A stretch of 64,000 nucleotides of DNA from Cellulomonas telluris (GCF_004886325.1 NZ_QXFN01000003.1:434001-498000), one strand, 5' to 3'. Counted from the first letter of the stretch, positions 32,078-42,127 are shown. The notes: generated by a model from the sequence alone, not told the origin. Made by a program: numbers and translations.

Positions 32078-33067
32078 ATGTCGGAACGACGTGTGACCTC
32101 GAGGGACGTGGCCCAGCGGGCGGGCGTCTCGCAGAGCACGGTGAGCTACGTCCTCAACCACACTCCGGGCCAGAGCATCAGCGCGGCCACGCAGGCGCGG
32201 GTCCTGCAGGCGGCGGAGGAGCTCGGGTACACGCCCTCGGCCGCGGCGCGCGCCCTGCGCAGCGGGAGCACCGGCGTGGTCGTCGGCGTGCTGGCGGACG
32301 CGCCGCTCGGCCCCGTGGTGGTGCAGGTGCTCGAGGCGTTCGGGCAGGTGCTGGAGTCGCAGGGGTACAGCGTGGTGTTCCAGCGGCGCCGGGGACGCTC
32401 CCTCGACGAGATGCTGCGGGCGCTGGCCCCCGTGGCGCTGGCGCAGTTCGCCGCGTTCGCCCCCGACGAGCTCGGCGCGGCGCGGCAGCGGGGCATCCCC
32501 GTCGTGGGGGTCTCCGTCGACGGCACCGGGGGCAACGTGGTCCGCATCCCGCAGGAGCGCGTGGGCGAGATCCAGGCCGCGCACCTCCTCGACCGCGGGC
32601 ACACGCGGCTGGGCTACGCGGCGTCGGCGCACCCGCTCGCGGTCGTGCTGATGCGCGGACGGCTCGCCGGGGTCCGGTCGCTGTGCGCGGCGCGGGGCCT
32701 GCCGGCCCCCGTGGTGGTCGACGTGCCGCTCTACCCGGACGCCGCCACCCGGGCCGTGCGCCGCCTGCGGGACCGCGAGGAGCCGGTGACCGCCGCGGTC
32801 GCCTACGACGACGAGGTCGCGCTGGCCCTGCTCGCGGGGGCGCACGGGGCGGGCGTCCGCGTGCCCGAGGACCTGGCGGTCGTCGGTGTCGACGACGTGC
32901 CCCTCGCCCGGCTGGCGCTTCCGCCGATCACCACGGTCCGCGTCCACACCGGCGACACGGGGACCGGGCTGGCGCGCCACCTGCTGCGGCTGCTCCAGCC
33001 GGAGCTGGGCCTGCCGGAGCCCGACGACGAGCCCTCCATCGACCTGGTGACGCGCGCGAGCACCTGA
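32078..33067 (+). CDS. LacI-family transcriptional regulator (second of tandem pair)
   Basis: The 329-aa product starts at ATG 32078 with AAGGAGG upstream. It shares the recognition helix GVSQSTVSYVLN, the ISxATxxRV block, the SAAARALR hinge, the PAPVVVDVPL segment and the LGLPEPDDEPS C-terminal stretch with the gene at 31030. The two clearly arose by tandem duplication and have since diverged in the sensor domain. They may bind overlapping operators or form heterodimers; that is inference. The gene ends 46 bases before the convergent recD. Confidence 0.9.
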   Translation: MSERRVTSRDVAQRAGVSQSTVSYVLNHTPGQSISAATQARVLQAAEELGYTPSAAARALRSGSTGVVVGVLADAPLGPVVVQVLEAFGQVLESQGYSVVFQRRRGRSLDEMLRALAPVALAQFAAFAPDELGAARQRGIPVVGVSVDGTGGNVVRIPQERVGEIQAAHLLDRGHTRLGYAASAHPLAVVLMRGRLAGVRSLCAARGLPAPVVVDVPLYPDAATRAVRRLRDREEPVTAAVAYDDEVALALLAGAHGAGVRVPEDLAVVGVDDVPLARLALPPITTVRVHTGDTGTGLARHLLRLLQPELGLPEPDDEPSIDLVTRAST

Positions 33068-33112
33068 CGGCGCGACCCGGCGCGCCACCGGGCGCGGGCG
33101 CCGCGCCTCGGC

Positions 33113-35137
33113 TCAGCGCGCGAAACGCAGCCCGCTGGCGCGGCGCACGGGACGGGTGACCGCCGCGAGGACGGCGTCGGCGGTGCCCACGACCGTGACG
33201 GCGTCCCGGGCGCGGGTGACCGCCGTGTAGAGGAGCTCGCGGGTGAGCAGCGGGGACGCGGCGGGCGGCAGGAGCACCGACACCCGCCCGTACTGGCTGC
33301 CCTGCGCGCGGTGCACGGTCATGGCGTGCACCGGCTCGACGGCGGGCAGCCGGTGCGGGCGCACGAGCCGCGGTGCCGACGGTGTGCCGAACGCGACCAC
33401 GGCCCCGCCCGCGCCGTCGCCGACCACGACACCGGTGTCGCCGTTGGCGAGCCCGGTGGTTCGGTCGTTCACCGCCACGAGCAGCGGCGTGCCGACCTCC
33501 CACGGCCCGCGGGGGCCGTCGCCCGGCCCGGCCGCGGCGTCCACCCACTCCTGCGCGACCGTGGCCCAGTGCGACACCCCGAGGAGACCGCGCCGGTGCG
33601 CCAGCAGGAGCCGGTGCCGGCCGAGCGCGTCGAGCGCCCCCGCGGCGTCCCCCGCGCGCGCGGCCCGGACCACCGCGGCCCCGGACGTCGCGACGTCGTC
33701 GCGCACGCCTGCGAGCTCCGCCTCGTCCGGCACGGCGCCCGCCGTCTCGACGAACGACACGTGCGGCCCGCCGGCCCGCAGGAGGGCGAGCACGTCGTCC
33801 CCGCGGCCCCGCCGGACCGCGTCGGCGAGCGCGGCGAGGTCGGTGCCGAAGCGGTGCGGCACGGTCAGCCGGACGACGCCGCCGCGCAGCGCCGCCGGGT
33901 CGGCGTCGCGCGCCTCGGCCGGCACGAGCGCGGCGAGCCGGGCCGGCAGCGCGTCCGCGGTCGGGACGCGCGCGACGAGGTCGCCCAGCACGGCGCCGAC
34001 CTCGACCGACGCGAGCTGGTCCGGGTCGCCCACGAGCACGAGCCGCGCGTCCGGCCGCAGGGCGTCCAGGAGCCGGGCGAGCAGCGGCAGCGAGACCATC
34101 GAGGCCTCGTCGACGACCACCACCTCGTGCGGCAGCCGGTGGGTGCGGTCGTGGCGGAAGCGGGTGCCGCCGCCGGGGCGCGGTCCGAGCAGGCGGTGCA
34201 GCGTCGACGCGCGCAGGGTCGGCGGGCGCGCGCCCCCGCCCGCGACCGCGAGGGCGGTGAGCTGGGCGTCGACCGCCTCCTGCAGGCGGGCCGCCGCCCG
34301 CCCCGTCGGCGCGGCGAGGGCGATCCGCAGGTCCGCGCCGTGCAGGTCACGCAGCACCGCCACCAGCCGCGCGACGGTCGTCGTCTTGCCCGTGCCCGGC
34401 CCCCCGGTCAGCACGGTGAGCCGGGAGACGGCCGCGGTGGCGGCGGCGAGACGCTGGCGGGCGTCGTCCGCCTCGGGGAACCGGGCGGCGAGCGCGGTGC
34501 GGACCGCGTCGTCGTCGGCGGGCAGGACGGCGGCGAGGCGCTCGTCGGCGACGTGCCGCACCACCTGCTCGTCGCGCCAGTACCGGTCCAGGTAGACGCG
34601 GCCGTCGACCCAGCGCACCGGTCGGTCCCGCGGACCGTCGGGCCCGTCCGCGACCATCGGGGACCGGCGCACGGCGTCCTCCCACGCGACCGCGTCCGGC
34701 CAGGGGAGCGCGGCGACGAGGTCCGCCCCGGGCAGGTCCTCGGTGCCGTCGGGCACCGGACCGTGGGCGGCTCCGCCGGCGTCCGGGTCCGCGACGTCGA
34801 CGAGGGCGTGCGCCTCGGCCAGCGGCAGGCAGACCGAGCCGGCGCGGACCGCCCGCACGGCGAGCGCCGCCGCGAGCAGCACGCGACCGTCCGCCTCACC
34901 GGTGAGGGTGCCGAGCCGTTCGGCGACGCGCACGTCCGCGGCCGTCAGCACGCCCGCGGACGCGAACGCGGCGAGCAGCGGCGGCGCACGCCACGGCAGC
35001 CGGGGGTCGCCGGCGTCGCCGCGCTCGGTCCCGCGCGCCGTGGTCCCGTCCGCCGTGGTCGCGTCGACCAAGGTCGCGTCCGCCGTGGTCGCGTCCGCCG
35101 CGGGTCCGTCCGCCGGGGCCGAGCGCCCCCCGGTCAC
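33113..35137 (-). CDS. recD: Exodeoxyribonuclease V alpha subunit (RecD-like helicase)
   Basis: The protein is 674 aa from GTG 35137, overlapping the recB stop by four bases. Helicase superfamily 1 motifs are in order: VLTGGPGTGKTTTVARLVAV (Walker A), VVVDEASMVSLPLLARLL (motif II), LVGDPDQLASVEVGAVLGDL (III), AMTVHRAQGSQY (V) and LYTAVTRARDAV (VI). The first 40 residues are a Thr/Ala/Asp tandem repeat with no RecD homology, coded by 15-base DNA repeats. In RecBCD, RecD is the 5'-3' motor. The operon order is recC, recB, recD. Confidence 0.92.
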   Translation of the reverse strand: MTGGRSAPADGPAADATTADATLVDATTADGTTARGTERGDAGDPRLPWRAPPLLAAFASAGVLTAADVRVAERLGTLTGEADGRVLLAAALAVRAVRAGSVCLPLAEAHALVDVADPDAGGAAHGPVPDGTEDLPGADLVAALPWPDAVAWEDAVRRSPMVADGPDGPRDRPVRWVDGRVYLDRYWRDEQVVRHVADERLAAVLPADDDAVRTALAARFPEADDARQRLAAATAAVSRLTVLTGGPGTGKTTTVARLVAVLRDLHGADLRIALAAPTGRAAARLQEAVDAQLTALAVAGGGARPPTLRASTLHRLLGPRPGGGTRFRHDRTHRLPHEVVVVDEASMVSLPLLARLLDALRPDARLVLVGDPDQLASVEVGAVLGDLVARVPTADALPARLAALVPAEARDADPAALRGGVVRLTVPHRFGTDLAALADAVRRGRGDDVLALLRAGGPHVSFVETAGAVPDEAELAGVRDDVATSGAAVVRAARAGDAAGALDALGRHRLLLAHRRGLLGVSHWATVAQEWVDAAAGPGDGPRGPWEVGTPLLVAVNDRTTGLANGDTGVVVGDGAGGAVVAFGTPSAPRLVRPHRLPAVEPVHAMTVHRAQGSQYGRVSVLLPPAASPLLTRELLYTAVTRARDAVTVVGTADAVLAAVTRPVRRASGLRFAR
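35038..35112 (-). repeat. Five 15-base tandem units in the 5' end of recD
   Basis: Units start at 35038, 35053, 35068, 35083 and 35098 and resemble CCGTGGTCGCGTCCG. They encode about five copies of an Ala/Asp/Thr pentapeptide near the RecD N-terminus. The length is in frame, so copy-number change would not disrupt the gene. Confidence 0.7.
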
Positions 35138-38100
35138 GTCCCGCTCCCGTCGGACGTGCCGCCCAGCAGCGCGGACAGGGCGACGACGAGCGGTGCGGGC
35201 GGCCGCCACGACACCACCCCGCACGGGTCGTCCCCGACGAGCGGGGTCGCCGGTCCGCACATGCCGCGCACGAACAGGTAGGCGCCGCCGCCCAGGTGCC
35301 GCTCGGGGTCGTACGCGGGGAGCCGCCACCGCAGGTACCGGTGCAGCGCAACCGCGTACAGCAGCAGCTGCAGCGGGTAGTGGGCGTCGGTCATGGCGGC
35401 GACGAGCGCCGCCGGACGGTAGTGCCACGCGGTCAGCGGCTCGTCGGGCGGGGCGAGCCGGTTCGTCTTGTAGTCGACGACGACGAACCGCGGGCCGTCC
35501 GGCCCGGGCACGCGCAGGACGGCGTCGATGCTGCCCGTCAGGTAGCCGCGCAGGGCGCCGGGGCCGTGCCCGTCGCCGCCCGGCCGGTCCAGGTCGGCGA
35601 GGCGGTGAGCCCACGGCCGGAAGGGGTCGTCCGGGGCGAGGTGGGCGGCGACGAGCCGCGCGACGTCGCGCAGGCGCGCCGGGCGCCGCCCCCCGGTGCC
35701 GCCCGGGCCGGCAGCAGGCTCGTCGCCGCCGGCCAGCGGCAGCTCGAAGTCGAGCTCCGCGAGGCGGTCCCGCGGGTGGATCTCGGCGAGCGCGCGGCCG
35801 CCCAGCAGGGGGCCGCCGGGCGTGCGCAGCACGGGCAGCAGCGCGGCCGCCAGGCGGTCCGGGTCGACCCCAGAGCCGAGAGCGGCGCGCCGGCACCGGG
35901 CGACCACCTCCGCGGCGAGGTCGTCCGCGCCCGTGTCGACCTGCTCGAGCACCTCGTGCACGAGCGTGCCGAACGCGGTGCCGCCCGGCAGGTCCGCGAG
36001 GGGGGAGCGCACGGACCGCAGCCGCGCGTCCCCGTCGCCACGCGTCGCGGTGGGCGGGGGCGCGGCGTCCTCCGGCTCGTCCACGAGGCCCGGCGTCTCC
36101 GGCTCGTCCGCGACCCCGGGGGCGTCGTCGGCCGGGACCGGGGTGCCCGGTCGAGGCGGCGCCGCGTGGGCGGCGGCCGTGAGGCCCGAGTAGGACGTGC
36201 GGCGCCACGCCGTGTCCACGTCCCGTCCCAGGTGCGCGACGTCGAGCGGAGCCTGCTCGCCCGCCGCCGGCCGCCAGCGCACCGGCGGCGGCGGCGCGTC
36301 GACCACCTCGTGCACCACGGTGCCGCCGCTGCGCGCCGCGAGTGCGTCGAAGGCGGCGGCCGCCTGGTCGTCGCGCGGCACCGGGACCGTCGCCGGCGGG
36401 CTGCCGTCGGCGTCGCGGGCCCCCAGGACCAGCCGACCGACGGCGCCGCCCGCGGACACCGTGCTCGGCGCCCACCACACCACCACCTGGCTGCTCGCGC
36501 GCGTGAGGGCCACGTACGCCAGGCGCAGGTCCTCGCCCGCCTCCTCCGCCTGGTGCAGCGCGCGCGCCTCCTCGTACCCCGGGCTGCCGCGCCCGCCGAC
36601 GTGCAGCCGCCGGGCGCCGTCGGCGTCGTGGTACCGCAGGACCGGCGGGTCGCGCGGCACGAACCGGTCCCACGCGAACGGCACGAGCACCACCGGGAAC
36701 TCCAGCCCCTTCGCCGCGTGGACCGTCACGACCTGCACCGCGGCGGCGTCCGTCTCCAGGCGCCGGCTGCGCTCCTCGGCGTAGTCGACGGCCGCCTCGT
36801 CGATCCGCGCACGCAGCCACTCCGTCAGGGCGGCCGCGCCGAGCGCGCGCTCGCGGGCCACGGCGTGCAGCACCTCGCCCACGTGCCGCGCGTCGGTCAG
36901 CGCGCGCTCGCCGTCGTCCTGGCGCAGCAGCCGCTCGTGCAGGCCTGCGGCCGCCGTCGCCTCGACGAGCGCCGCCACGCCCTGCCGGGCGAGCACGTGC
37001 GACCACCCGCGCAGCCGGTCGGCGAGGTCCTCGCGCGCGGCGTCGTCCGCGCCCGCGAGCCGGCGGGCGTCCCACCCGACGAACGGCGTCAGCGACGCCG
37101 CGGCGACGCGTGCCGGGTCGCCGGTGCTCGCGAGCGCCGAGAGGAGCACCAGCCAGTCGCGGGCGGCCGAGGTGGCGAACACGCTGGACAACCCGGAGAC
37201 GACGGCCGGCACACCGGCCGACACGAGCGCCTCGCGCACCGCGAGGGCGTCCGCGTTGCGCCGGGCGAGCACGGCGACGTCGCCCGGTCGCAGCGCCCGC
37301 CAGTCGTCCCCGTCGCGCAGCCGCGTGCGCCCCAGGGCCCGGACCACCTCCGCGGCGACGTCCCGGTGGACGAGCGTGCGCACGGCGTCGACGCGGGGCG
37401 CCGCGCTGCCCGCTCCGACCGCGCGACGCGTCACGCGACGCAGGACGACCGGGGGACCCCCGTCCAGACGCCGGCCCGTGCGGCCCGCCTCCACCGGGTG
37501 CACGACGATCCGCGGGTCGCCGAGCGCCGCGCCGCCGAGGACGTGCCCGAGGCCCTCGAGCACCTCCGGGTCGGCGCGCCAGCTGCGGCCGAGCGTCGCG
37601 GTGGTCGCGACCGACCGGGCCGCGAGGTAGGTGTGCACGTCCGCGCCGCGGAAGGCGTAGATGGCCTGCTTCGGGTCGCCGATGAGCACGAGCGTCCGGT
37701 GCCCGTGGAACGCCGTGCGCAGCACGTCCCACTGCACGGGGTCGGTGTCCTGGAACTCGTCGACCAGCACGACCCGGTACGGCGCCCGCACGCGTGCGGC
37801 GGCGTCCCGGCCCGTGGCCGGGTCGGTGAGGGCGTCGCGCAGCAGCACGAGCAGGTCGTCGTAGTCGACGAGCCGGCCCGCGCGCTTGCGACGCAGGAGG
37901 GTGCGGCGCACCGCCCGGGCGAGGCGCACGCGGTGGTCCGGCGGCGTGCCCGGCTCGGCGTCGTCCGGGGCGAGGGCGGCGGCGTGGTCGCTGACGGCGG
38001 CCCGCGCGACCTGCCGCGCGTCCTCGACGGTCAGCGGCGGGGCGGCGGTGCCCGCGTACGCGGCGAGGTAGAGGTCCTCGACCACCTCCGCCTCGAGGTC

Positions 38101-38583
38101 GGCCACGTCCGGCAGGAGCGCCGCGTCGGGGTCGACGTCCCCGGTGGTCGTCGCCGTGCCGAGCAACCGCAGCACCTGGCGGCAGAAGCCGTGCGTGGTG
38201 GTGATCGTCGCGGCGTCCACCTGCGAGAGCGCGACCGTCAGGCGCTCGCGCCGCCGTCGGACCTCGGCGTCGTCCACGTCGGCGAGGTGCCGCACGACCG
38301 CGTCGGGGTGCACCCGGGCGGACGCCGGGTCGCGCAGTGCGCGCTCCGTGCCGACCAGGCGCTCGCGCACCCGGTCGCGCAGCTCGCTCGTCGCGGCGCG
38401 CCCGAACGTCACGACCAGCAGCTCGGGCAGCTCGGCGTGCCCCTCGGCCACCCAGCGCGCGGCGAGCGCGGCGATCGTGAACGTCTTGCCGGTGCCGGCG
38501 CTCGCCTCGAGCACGGTCGTCCCGGTCGGCAGGGCGCCGCACACGTCGAACACGGCGGCGGCCGCGGGTGCCGAGGCGGTCAC
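35134..38583 (-). CDS. recB: Exodeoxyribonuclease V beta subunit (RecB helicase-nuclease)
   Basis: The protein is 1149 aa from GTG 38583, which overlaps the recC stop by four bases. UvrD-type motifs: VLEASAGTGKTFTIAALAAR near residue 24, VVLVDEFQDTDPVQWDVLRT near 270, LIGDPKQAIYAFRGADVHTY near 300, and VQVVTVHAAKGLEFPVVLVP near 625. The C-terminal nuclease domain is intact, with GSIDAVLRVPG and VVDYKTNRLA carrying the catalytic Asp, Asp and Lys. It gives the 3'-5' motor and the single nuclease site of RecBCD. Confidence 0.94.
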   Translation of the reverse strand: MTASAPAAAAVFDVCGALPTGTTVLEASAGTGKTFTIAALAARWVAEGHAELPELLVVTFGRAATSELRDRVRERLVGTERALRDPASARVHPDAVVRHLADVDDAEVRRRRERLTVALSQVDAATITTTHGFCRQVLRLLGTATTTGDVDPDAALLPDVADLEAEVVEDLYLAAYAGTAAPPLTVEDARQVARAAVSDHAAALAPDDAEPGTPPDHRVRLARAVRRTLLRRKRAGRLVDYDDLLVLLRDALTDPATGRDAAARVRAPYRVVLVDEFQDTDPVQWDVLRTAFHGHRTLVLIGDPKQAIYAFRGADVHTYLAARSVATTATLGRSWRADPEVLEGLGHVLGGAALGDPRIVVHPVEAGRTGRRLDGGPPVVLRRVTRRAVGAGSAAPRVDAVRTLVHRDVAAEVVRALGRTRLRDGDDWRALRPGDVAVLARRNADALAVREALVSAGVPAVVSGLSSVFATSAARDWLVLLSALASTGDPARVAAASLTPFVGWDARRLAGADDAAREDLADRLRGWSHVLARQGVAALVEATAAAGLHERLLRQDDGERALTDARHVGEVLHAVARERALGAAALTEWLRARIDEAAVDYAEERSRRLETDAAAVQVVTVHAAKGLEFPVVLVPFAWDRFVPRDPPVLRYHDADGARRLHVGGRGSPGYEEARALHQAEEAGEDLRLAYVALTRASSQVVVWWAPSTVSAGGAVGRLVLGARDADGSPPATVPVPRDDQAAAAFDALAARSGGTVVHEVVDAPPPPVRWRPAAGEQAPLDVAHLGRDVDTAWRRTSYSGLTAAAHAAPPRPGTPVPADDAPGVADEPETPGLVDEPEDAAPPPTATRGDGDARLRSVRSPLADLPGGTAFGTLVHEVLEQVDTGADDLAAEVVARCRRAALGSGVDPDRLAAALLPVLRTPGGPLLGGRALAEIHPRDRLAELDFELPLAGGDEPAAGPGGTGGRRPARLRDVARLVAAHLAPDDPFRPWAHRLADLDRPGGDGHGPGALRGYLTGSIDAVLRVPGPDGPRFVVVDYKTNRLAPPDEPLTAWHYRPAALVAAMTDAHYPLQLLLYAVALHRYLRWRLPAYDPERHLGGGAYLFVRGMCGPATPLVGDDPCGVVSWRPPAPLVVALSALLGGTSDGSGT

Positions 38584-41500
38584 GACGCGCCCGCCGTCTC
38601 GTGCACGAGGAGGTCCTCCCAGAGGGTGCGGGCGAGGGCGCCGAGCAGGGTCGGCTCCTCGGGCCAGGCCGAGCGGTCCTCGGGGCCGGGCTCGCCGGCC
38701 ACCGCACCGAGCCGGAACCCGTCACCCCACGCCAGCCGGTGGTACTCGTCCTCGTCCTCGTGGCGGGCGCGCAGCGTCTGCTCCGCGTCGACGAGCGCGC
38801 TCACCGGGTCGTCGTGACCGTGCCGGCGCTGCGCGTACGTCGCGGCCGCCGCGGTCGGCAGCGGCAGCGGCGCGCACAGTGCCCGGTCCCGCAGCACGAC
38901 GAGCCGCCCGAGCACCGCCCGGGCCGTGCCCGGGTCGGGGGAGCGCAGCCAGGACGTGGCGGCGGACGGCCGGGTGCCGTGCCCGCGGCCCACCGTGGCG
39001 GCCGCGCGCACGCTCAACACGGGCCCGGCCGAGGCCGTGAGCGCGAGCAGCCGGACCCACGCGCGCAGCCGGTGCCGGGCGCCCAGCCGCGCGTACACGG
39101 CGCGCACCAGCACGTCCCCGTGCACGCCGGGGACCGTGCCGGTGAGCGTCCGCCCGTCGGGCAGGGCCACCGTCACGTCGACGGTGGTCGACGGGACCTG
39201 CGTGAGGGGACGGGCGGCGGCCGCGACCGCCTCGACGCGGGCGCCCACGTCGCCGAGCTCGGCCGAGCCGAGCGCGCCCGGCGGCACGTCGCCCCGTCGG
39301 CGCTCGGCCGCCGCGGCGCGCCCGAGGTCCTCGCCGTCGAGGACGGCGGTGAGCAGCCGGTCGCCGATCGCCCAGGCGTCGAGGGGGTCGAGCCGCAGGG
39401 GCAGGCGGTCGTCGAGGTCGTCGGCGTCCCGGGGCACGACAGCGCGCAGCCGCTGCCGCACGAAGGCGCGCACGGGGTGCTCGAGGACGCCGGCCAGGTC
39501 GTCCAGGTCCACCACCTCCGCGCTCGCGTCGCCCTCGCCCGCGCCGACCGACTCGGGCTCCGACGGGGGCAGGGTGCCGACGAGCAGCGGCGGGCGGGGT
39601 GCGCGCGGACCCCGCGCCGCGGCGGCGGCACGCCGGTCGACCTCGTCGAAGCTGAACGGACCGGGCCGGCCGAGCGCACCCGCGACGAAGTTGCGCTCGT
39701 CCACCGTCTGCAGCGGGTGGTGCACGACGAGGGAGGGGCGCAGCGGCCGGCCGTCCGCGCGCTGCACCGTCTCGTCGAGCGCGTCGAGCAGCTCACCGAC
39801 CGGGACCGCCGGCGGCCGCGGTGCGCCGGTGCGCTCGTCGGCTCCGCTGTGCACGACGACGAGGTGGTCGCCGGCGGCCAGGACGGCGTCGAGGAACAGC
39901 TGACGGTCCTCCGCCCGGCGGTCCCGCTCCCCGACGAGGGGGTCCCGTGCGAGCACGTCGTCGCCAGCGCCGTGGGGCGGCCGGGGGAACGCGCCGTCGT
40001 CCATGCCGAGCAGCGCGACGACCCGGTGCGGCACGGCGCGCATCGGCTCGAGCGAGCACACCGTCAGCGCGCCGGTGCGGAAGCCGGCGCGCGTCGGGCG
40101 TGCGGCGAGCCGGGGCTCGAGCAGCGCGACGACGTCCGCGAGCCGCAGCGGCAGGGCGTCGTGCCCCTCGGCGGACGCGCGCGCGTCCGCGAGCACCGCC
40201 CGCGCCTCGACCTGCTGCCACGCGTCGCCCGGGCCGACGTCGGTGAGCAGGGTGACCGCGCGGTCGAGGGCGTCGAACCAGGCACCCGCCGGGCGGGCGC
40301 CGTCGAGCTCGGCGAGCAGCCCGGTCAGCCGGTCGACGAGCTCGGCGAAGCGACCGGCCAGGTCGACCTCCGTGCTGTCGACGTCGTCCAGGGGCAGCGC
40401 CGAGCCGACGAAGCGGTGCTCGTCCTCGGCCATCGCCACGCCGAGCAGAAGCCGGTCGGTCGCGGTGCGCCAGGTGCCCTGCGCGACCGCTCCCAGCCCG
40501 TAGCGGGCGCGGCGGCCGACGTCCTCGCCCCAGCGCACCCCCGACGCGAGCGTCCACGCGCGCACGCGCTCCAGCTCCGCGTCGTCCAGCCGGAACCGCC
40601 GGCGCACGGCGTCGAGCCCGGCGAGGTCGAGCACCGCGGACGCCGTCACGCGCGACCCGGCGAGCGCGAGCAGGTCCGCCAGGACGCGCAGCACGGGGTT
40701 GGTGCGGGCCGGCGCACGGTCGGCGACGCGCACGCGGAGCGTGCGCCCGGGGTGCACGGGCGCGCGGTCGCCGCGCTCGTCGTCGCCGCCGTCGACCTCC
40801 GCCGTGCCGAAGGCCGCGACCACCAGCGGGGCGAACGCCTCGACGTCGGGGCACAGCACCACGACGTCGCGCGGCTGCAGCGTGGGGTCGTCGGCGAGCA
40901 GGCCGAGCAGCGCCTCGCGCAGCACCTCGACCTGCCGGGACCGGCCGTGGCACGCGTGCACCTGCACCGTGCGGTCGTCCGCCGGGACGGTGAGGGGGGC
41001 CGCCGGGCGCGTGTCCGCCCGCAGCGCCGCCTGCAGCGCGCCCAGCACCGTCGGCGGCGGCGACGGGACCGGGTGGTGCACGACCGCGGCGTCCCGTGCG
41101 ACGAGCCGCACGCCGAGCTCGGTCGCGTCCCGGGCGCTCGACGCGAGCAGCGGGTGCCGGGCGACGCCGGGCAGGTCCCGTCGGCGCGGCGGCGGACCGG
41201 GACGCGTCGCGCCGGCGGCGCGGTCCCACAGCGCGGCGGACGGGTGCGGCAGCCACAGGTGCACGTCGCGGTGCGCCGCCAGCGCGTCGAGGACGTCGAG
41301 GTGCGCCTCGGGCAGGCGGGTCGCGCCGAGCACCGACAGGCGCGCGGGGAGGTCGACGACGTCAGGCTCCGCCCGCAGCCGCGAGACCGCGCGCGCGAGC
41401 CGCTCGGCGGGGTCCGGCACGTCCAGCGCGCGGCGGACCGCGCGCCACAGCGCGGGCTGCCACGCGAGGTCGGCGGGCAGCGGGTCGCCGCACCCGTCCT

Positions 41501-42038
41501 CGTCCCGGTCTCCCGCCCACGCCGTCAGCAGCCCGGGCCGCTGCCAGGCGTACGCGGTGAACGTCGCGGCGAGACGTCGGGCCAGCCGCAGCCGGCGGTC
41601 GGCCCCGGACCCCTCGGAGGCGCCGGTCCCGCCGACGTGGCGCGCGAGCGGCGCGGCCCAGGCGGCGCCGCCCTCGACCGCCTCGTCGAGCGCGCGCAGC
41701 ACGGCCCAGCCGAGCCGCTCGGGCTCCCACGGGTCGCCGTCGGGGTCGACGCCCGCGGCGACGGCGACCGCCTCCCGGACCAGGCGCGCGGGCGGCTCGA
41801 AGTCCACCCGCGCGCAGACCCCGCCCTCGCCGTCCGGACCGGCGCCGAGCCGCAACGACAGGCGCTGCGCGACCCACCGCTCGACGCCGCGCGTCGGCAC
41901 GGCGACGACCTCCCGCGCGAACGGGTCGGCGTCGGCGGGCTGCTGCGCCAGCAGGTCGGCCAGGGCGTCGACGAGCACGTCCGCCCGCGCGGCGGTGTGC
42001 ACGCGCAGGCGTCCGCCGTCGCGTCCGGGCCCCGTCAC
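38580..42038 (-). CDS. recC: Exodeoxyribonuclease V gamma subunit (RecC)
   Basis: The product is 1152 aa; I chose GTG 42038 (an in-frame GTG at 42047 adds three residues). RecC folds like an inactive helicase-nuclease. Recognisable segments are EVVAVPTRGVERWVAQRLS near residue 45, DRTVQVHACHGRSRQVEVLR near 350, MRAVPHRVVALLGMDDGAFP near 680 and EHPVRAFVRQRLR near 850. RecC recognises Chi sites and splits the strands in RecBCD. It is first in the operon; recC, recB and recD are coupled by two GTGA overlaps. The region before the start has no clear SOS box. Confidence 0.92.
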   Translation of the reverse strand: MTGPGRDGGRLRVHTAARADVLVDALADLLAQQPADADPFAREVVAVPTRGVERWVAQRLSLRLGAGPDGEGGVCARVDFEPPARLVREAVAVAAGVDPDGDPWEPERLGWAVLRALDEAVEGGAAWAAPLARHVGGTGASEGSGADRRLRLARRLAATFTAYAWQRPGLLTAWAGDRDEDGCGDPLPADLAWQPALWRAVRRALDVPDPAERLARAVSRLRAEPDVVDLPARLSVLGATRLPEAHLDVLDALAAHRDVHLWLPHPSAALWDRAAGATRPGPPPRRRDLPGVARHPLLASSARDATELGVRLVARDAAVVHHPVPSPPPTVLGALQAALRADTRPAAPLTVPADDRTVQVHACHGRSRQVEVLREALLGLLADDPTLQPRDVVVLCPDVEAFAPLVVAAFGTAEVDGGDDERGDRAPVHPGRTLRVRVADRAPARTNPVLRVLADLLALAGSRVTASAVLDLAGLDAVRRRFRLDDAELERVRAWTLASGVRWGEDVGRRARYGLGAVAQGTWRTATDRLLLGVAMAEDEHRFVGSALPLDDVDSTEVDLAGRFAELVDRLTGLLAELDGARPAGAWFDALDRAVTLLTDVGPGDAWQQVEARAVLADARASAEGHDALPLRLADVVALLEPRLAARPTRAGFRTGALTVCSLEPMRAVPHRVVALLGMDDGAFPRPPHGAGDDVLARDPLVGERDRRAEDRQLFLDAVLAAGDHLVVVHSGADERTGAPRPPAVPVGELLDALDETVQRADGRPLRPSLVVHHPLQTVDERNFVAGALGRPGPFSFDEVDRRAAAAARGPRAPRPPLLVGTLPPSEPESVGAGEGDASAEVVDLDDLAGVLEHPVRAFVRQRLRAVVPRDADDLDDRLPLRLDPLDAWAIGDRLLTAVLDGEDLGRAAAAERRRGDVPPGALGSAELGDVGARVEAVAAAARPLTQVPSTTVDVTVALPDGRTLTGTVPGVHGDVLVRAVYARLGARHRLRAWVRLLALTASAGPVLSVRAAATVGRGHGTRPSAATSWLRSPDPGTARAVLGRLVVLRDRALCAPLPLPTAAAATYAQRRHGHDDPVSALVDAEQTLRARHEDEDEYHRLAWGDGFRLGAVAGEPGPEDRSAWPEEPTLLGALARTLWEDLLVHETAGAS

Positions 42039-42127
42039 GCGACGCACGCTAGCCGAGCCGCCCGACAGGTCCCGCGCCGCCGCCCGCGGTGGGGACGTCG
42101 GGGCGGGTGCCGGGGGCTGTGGTCGGC

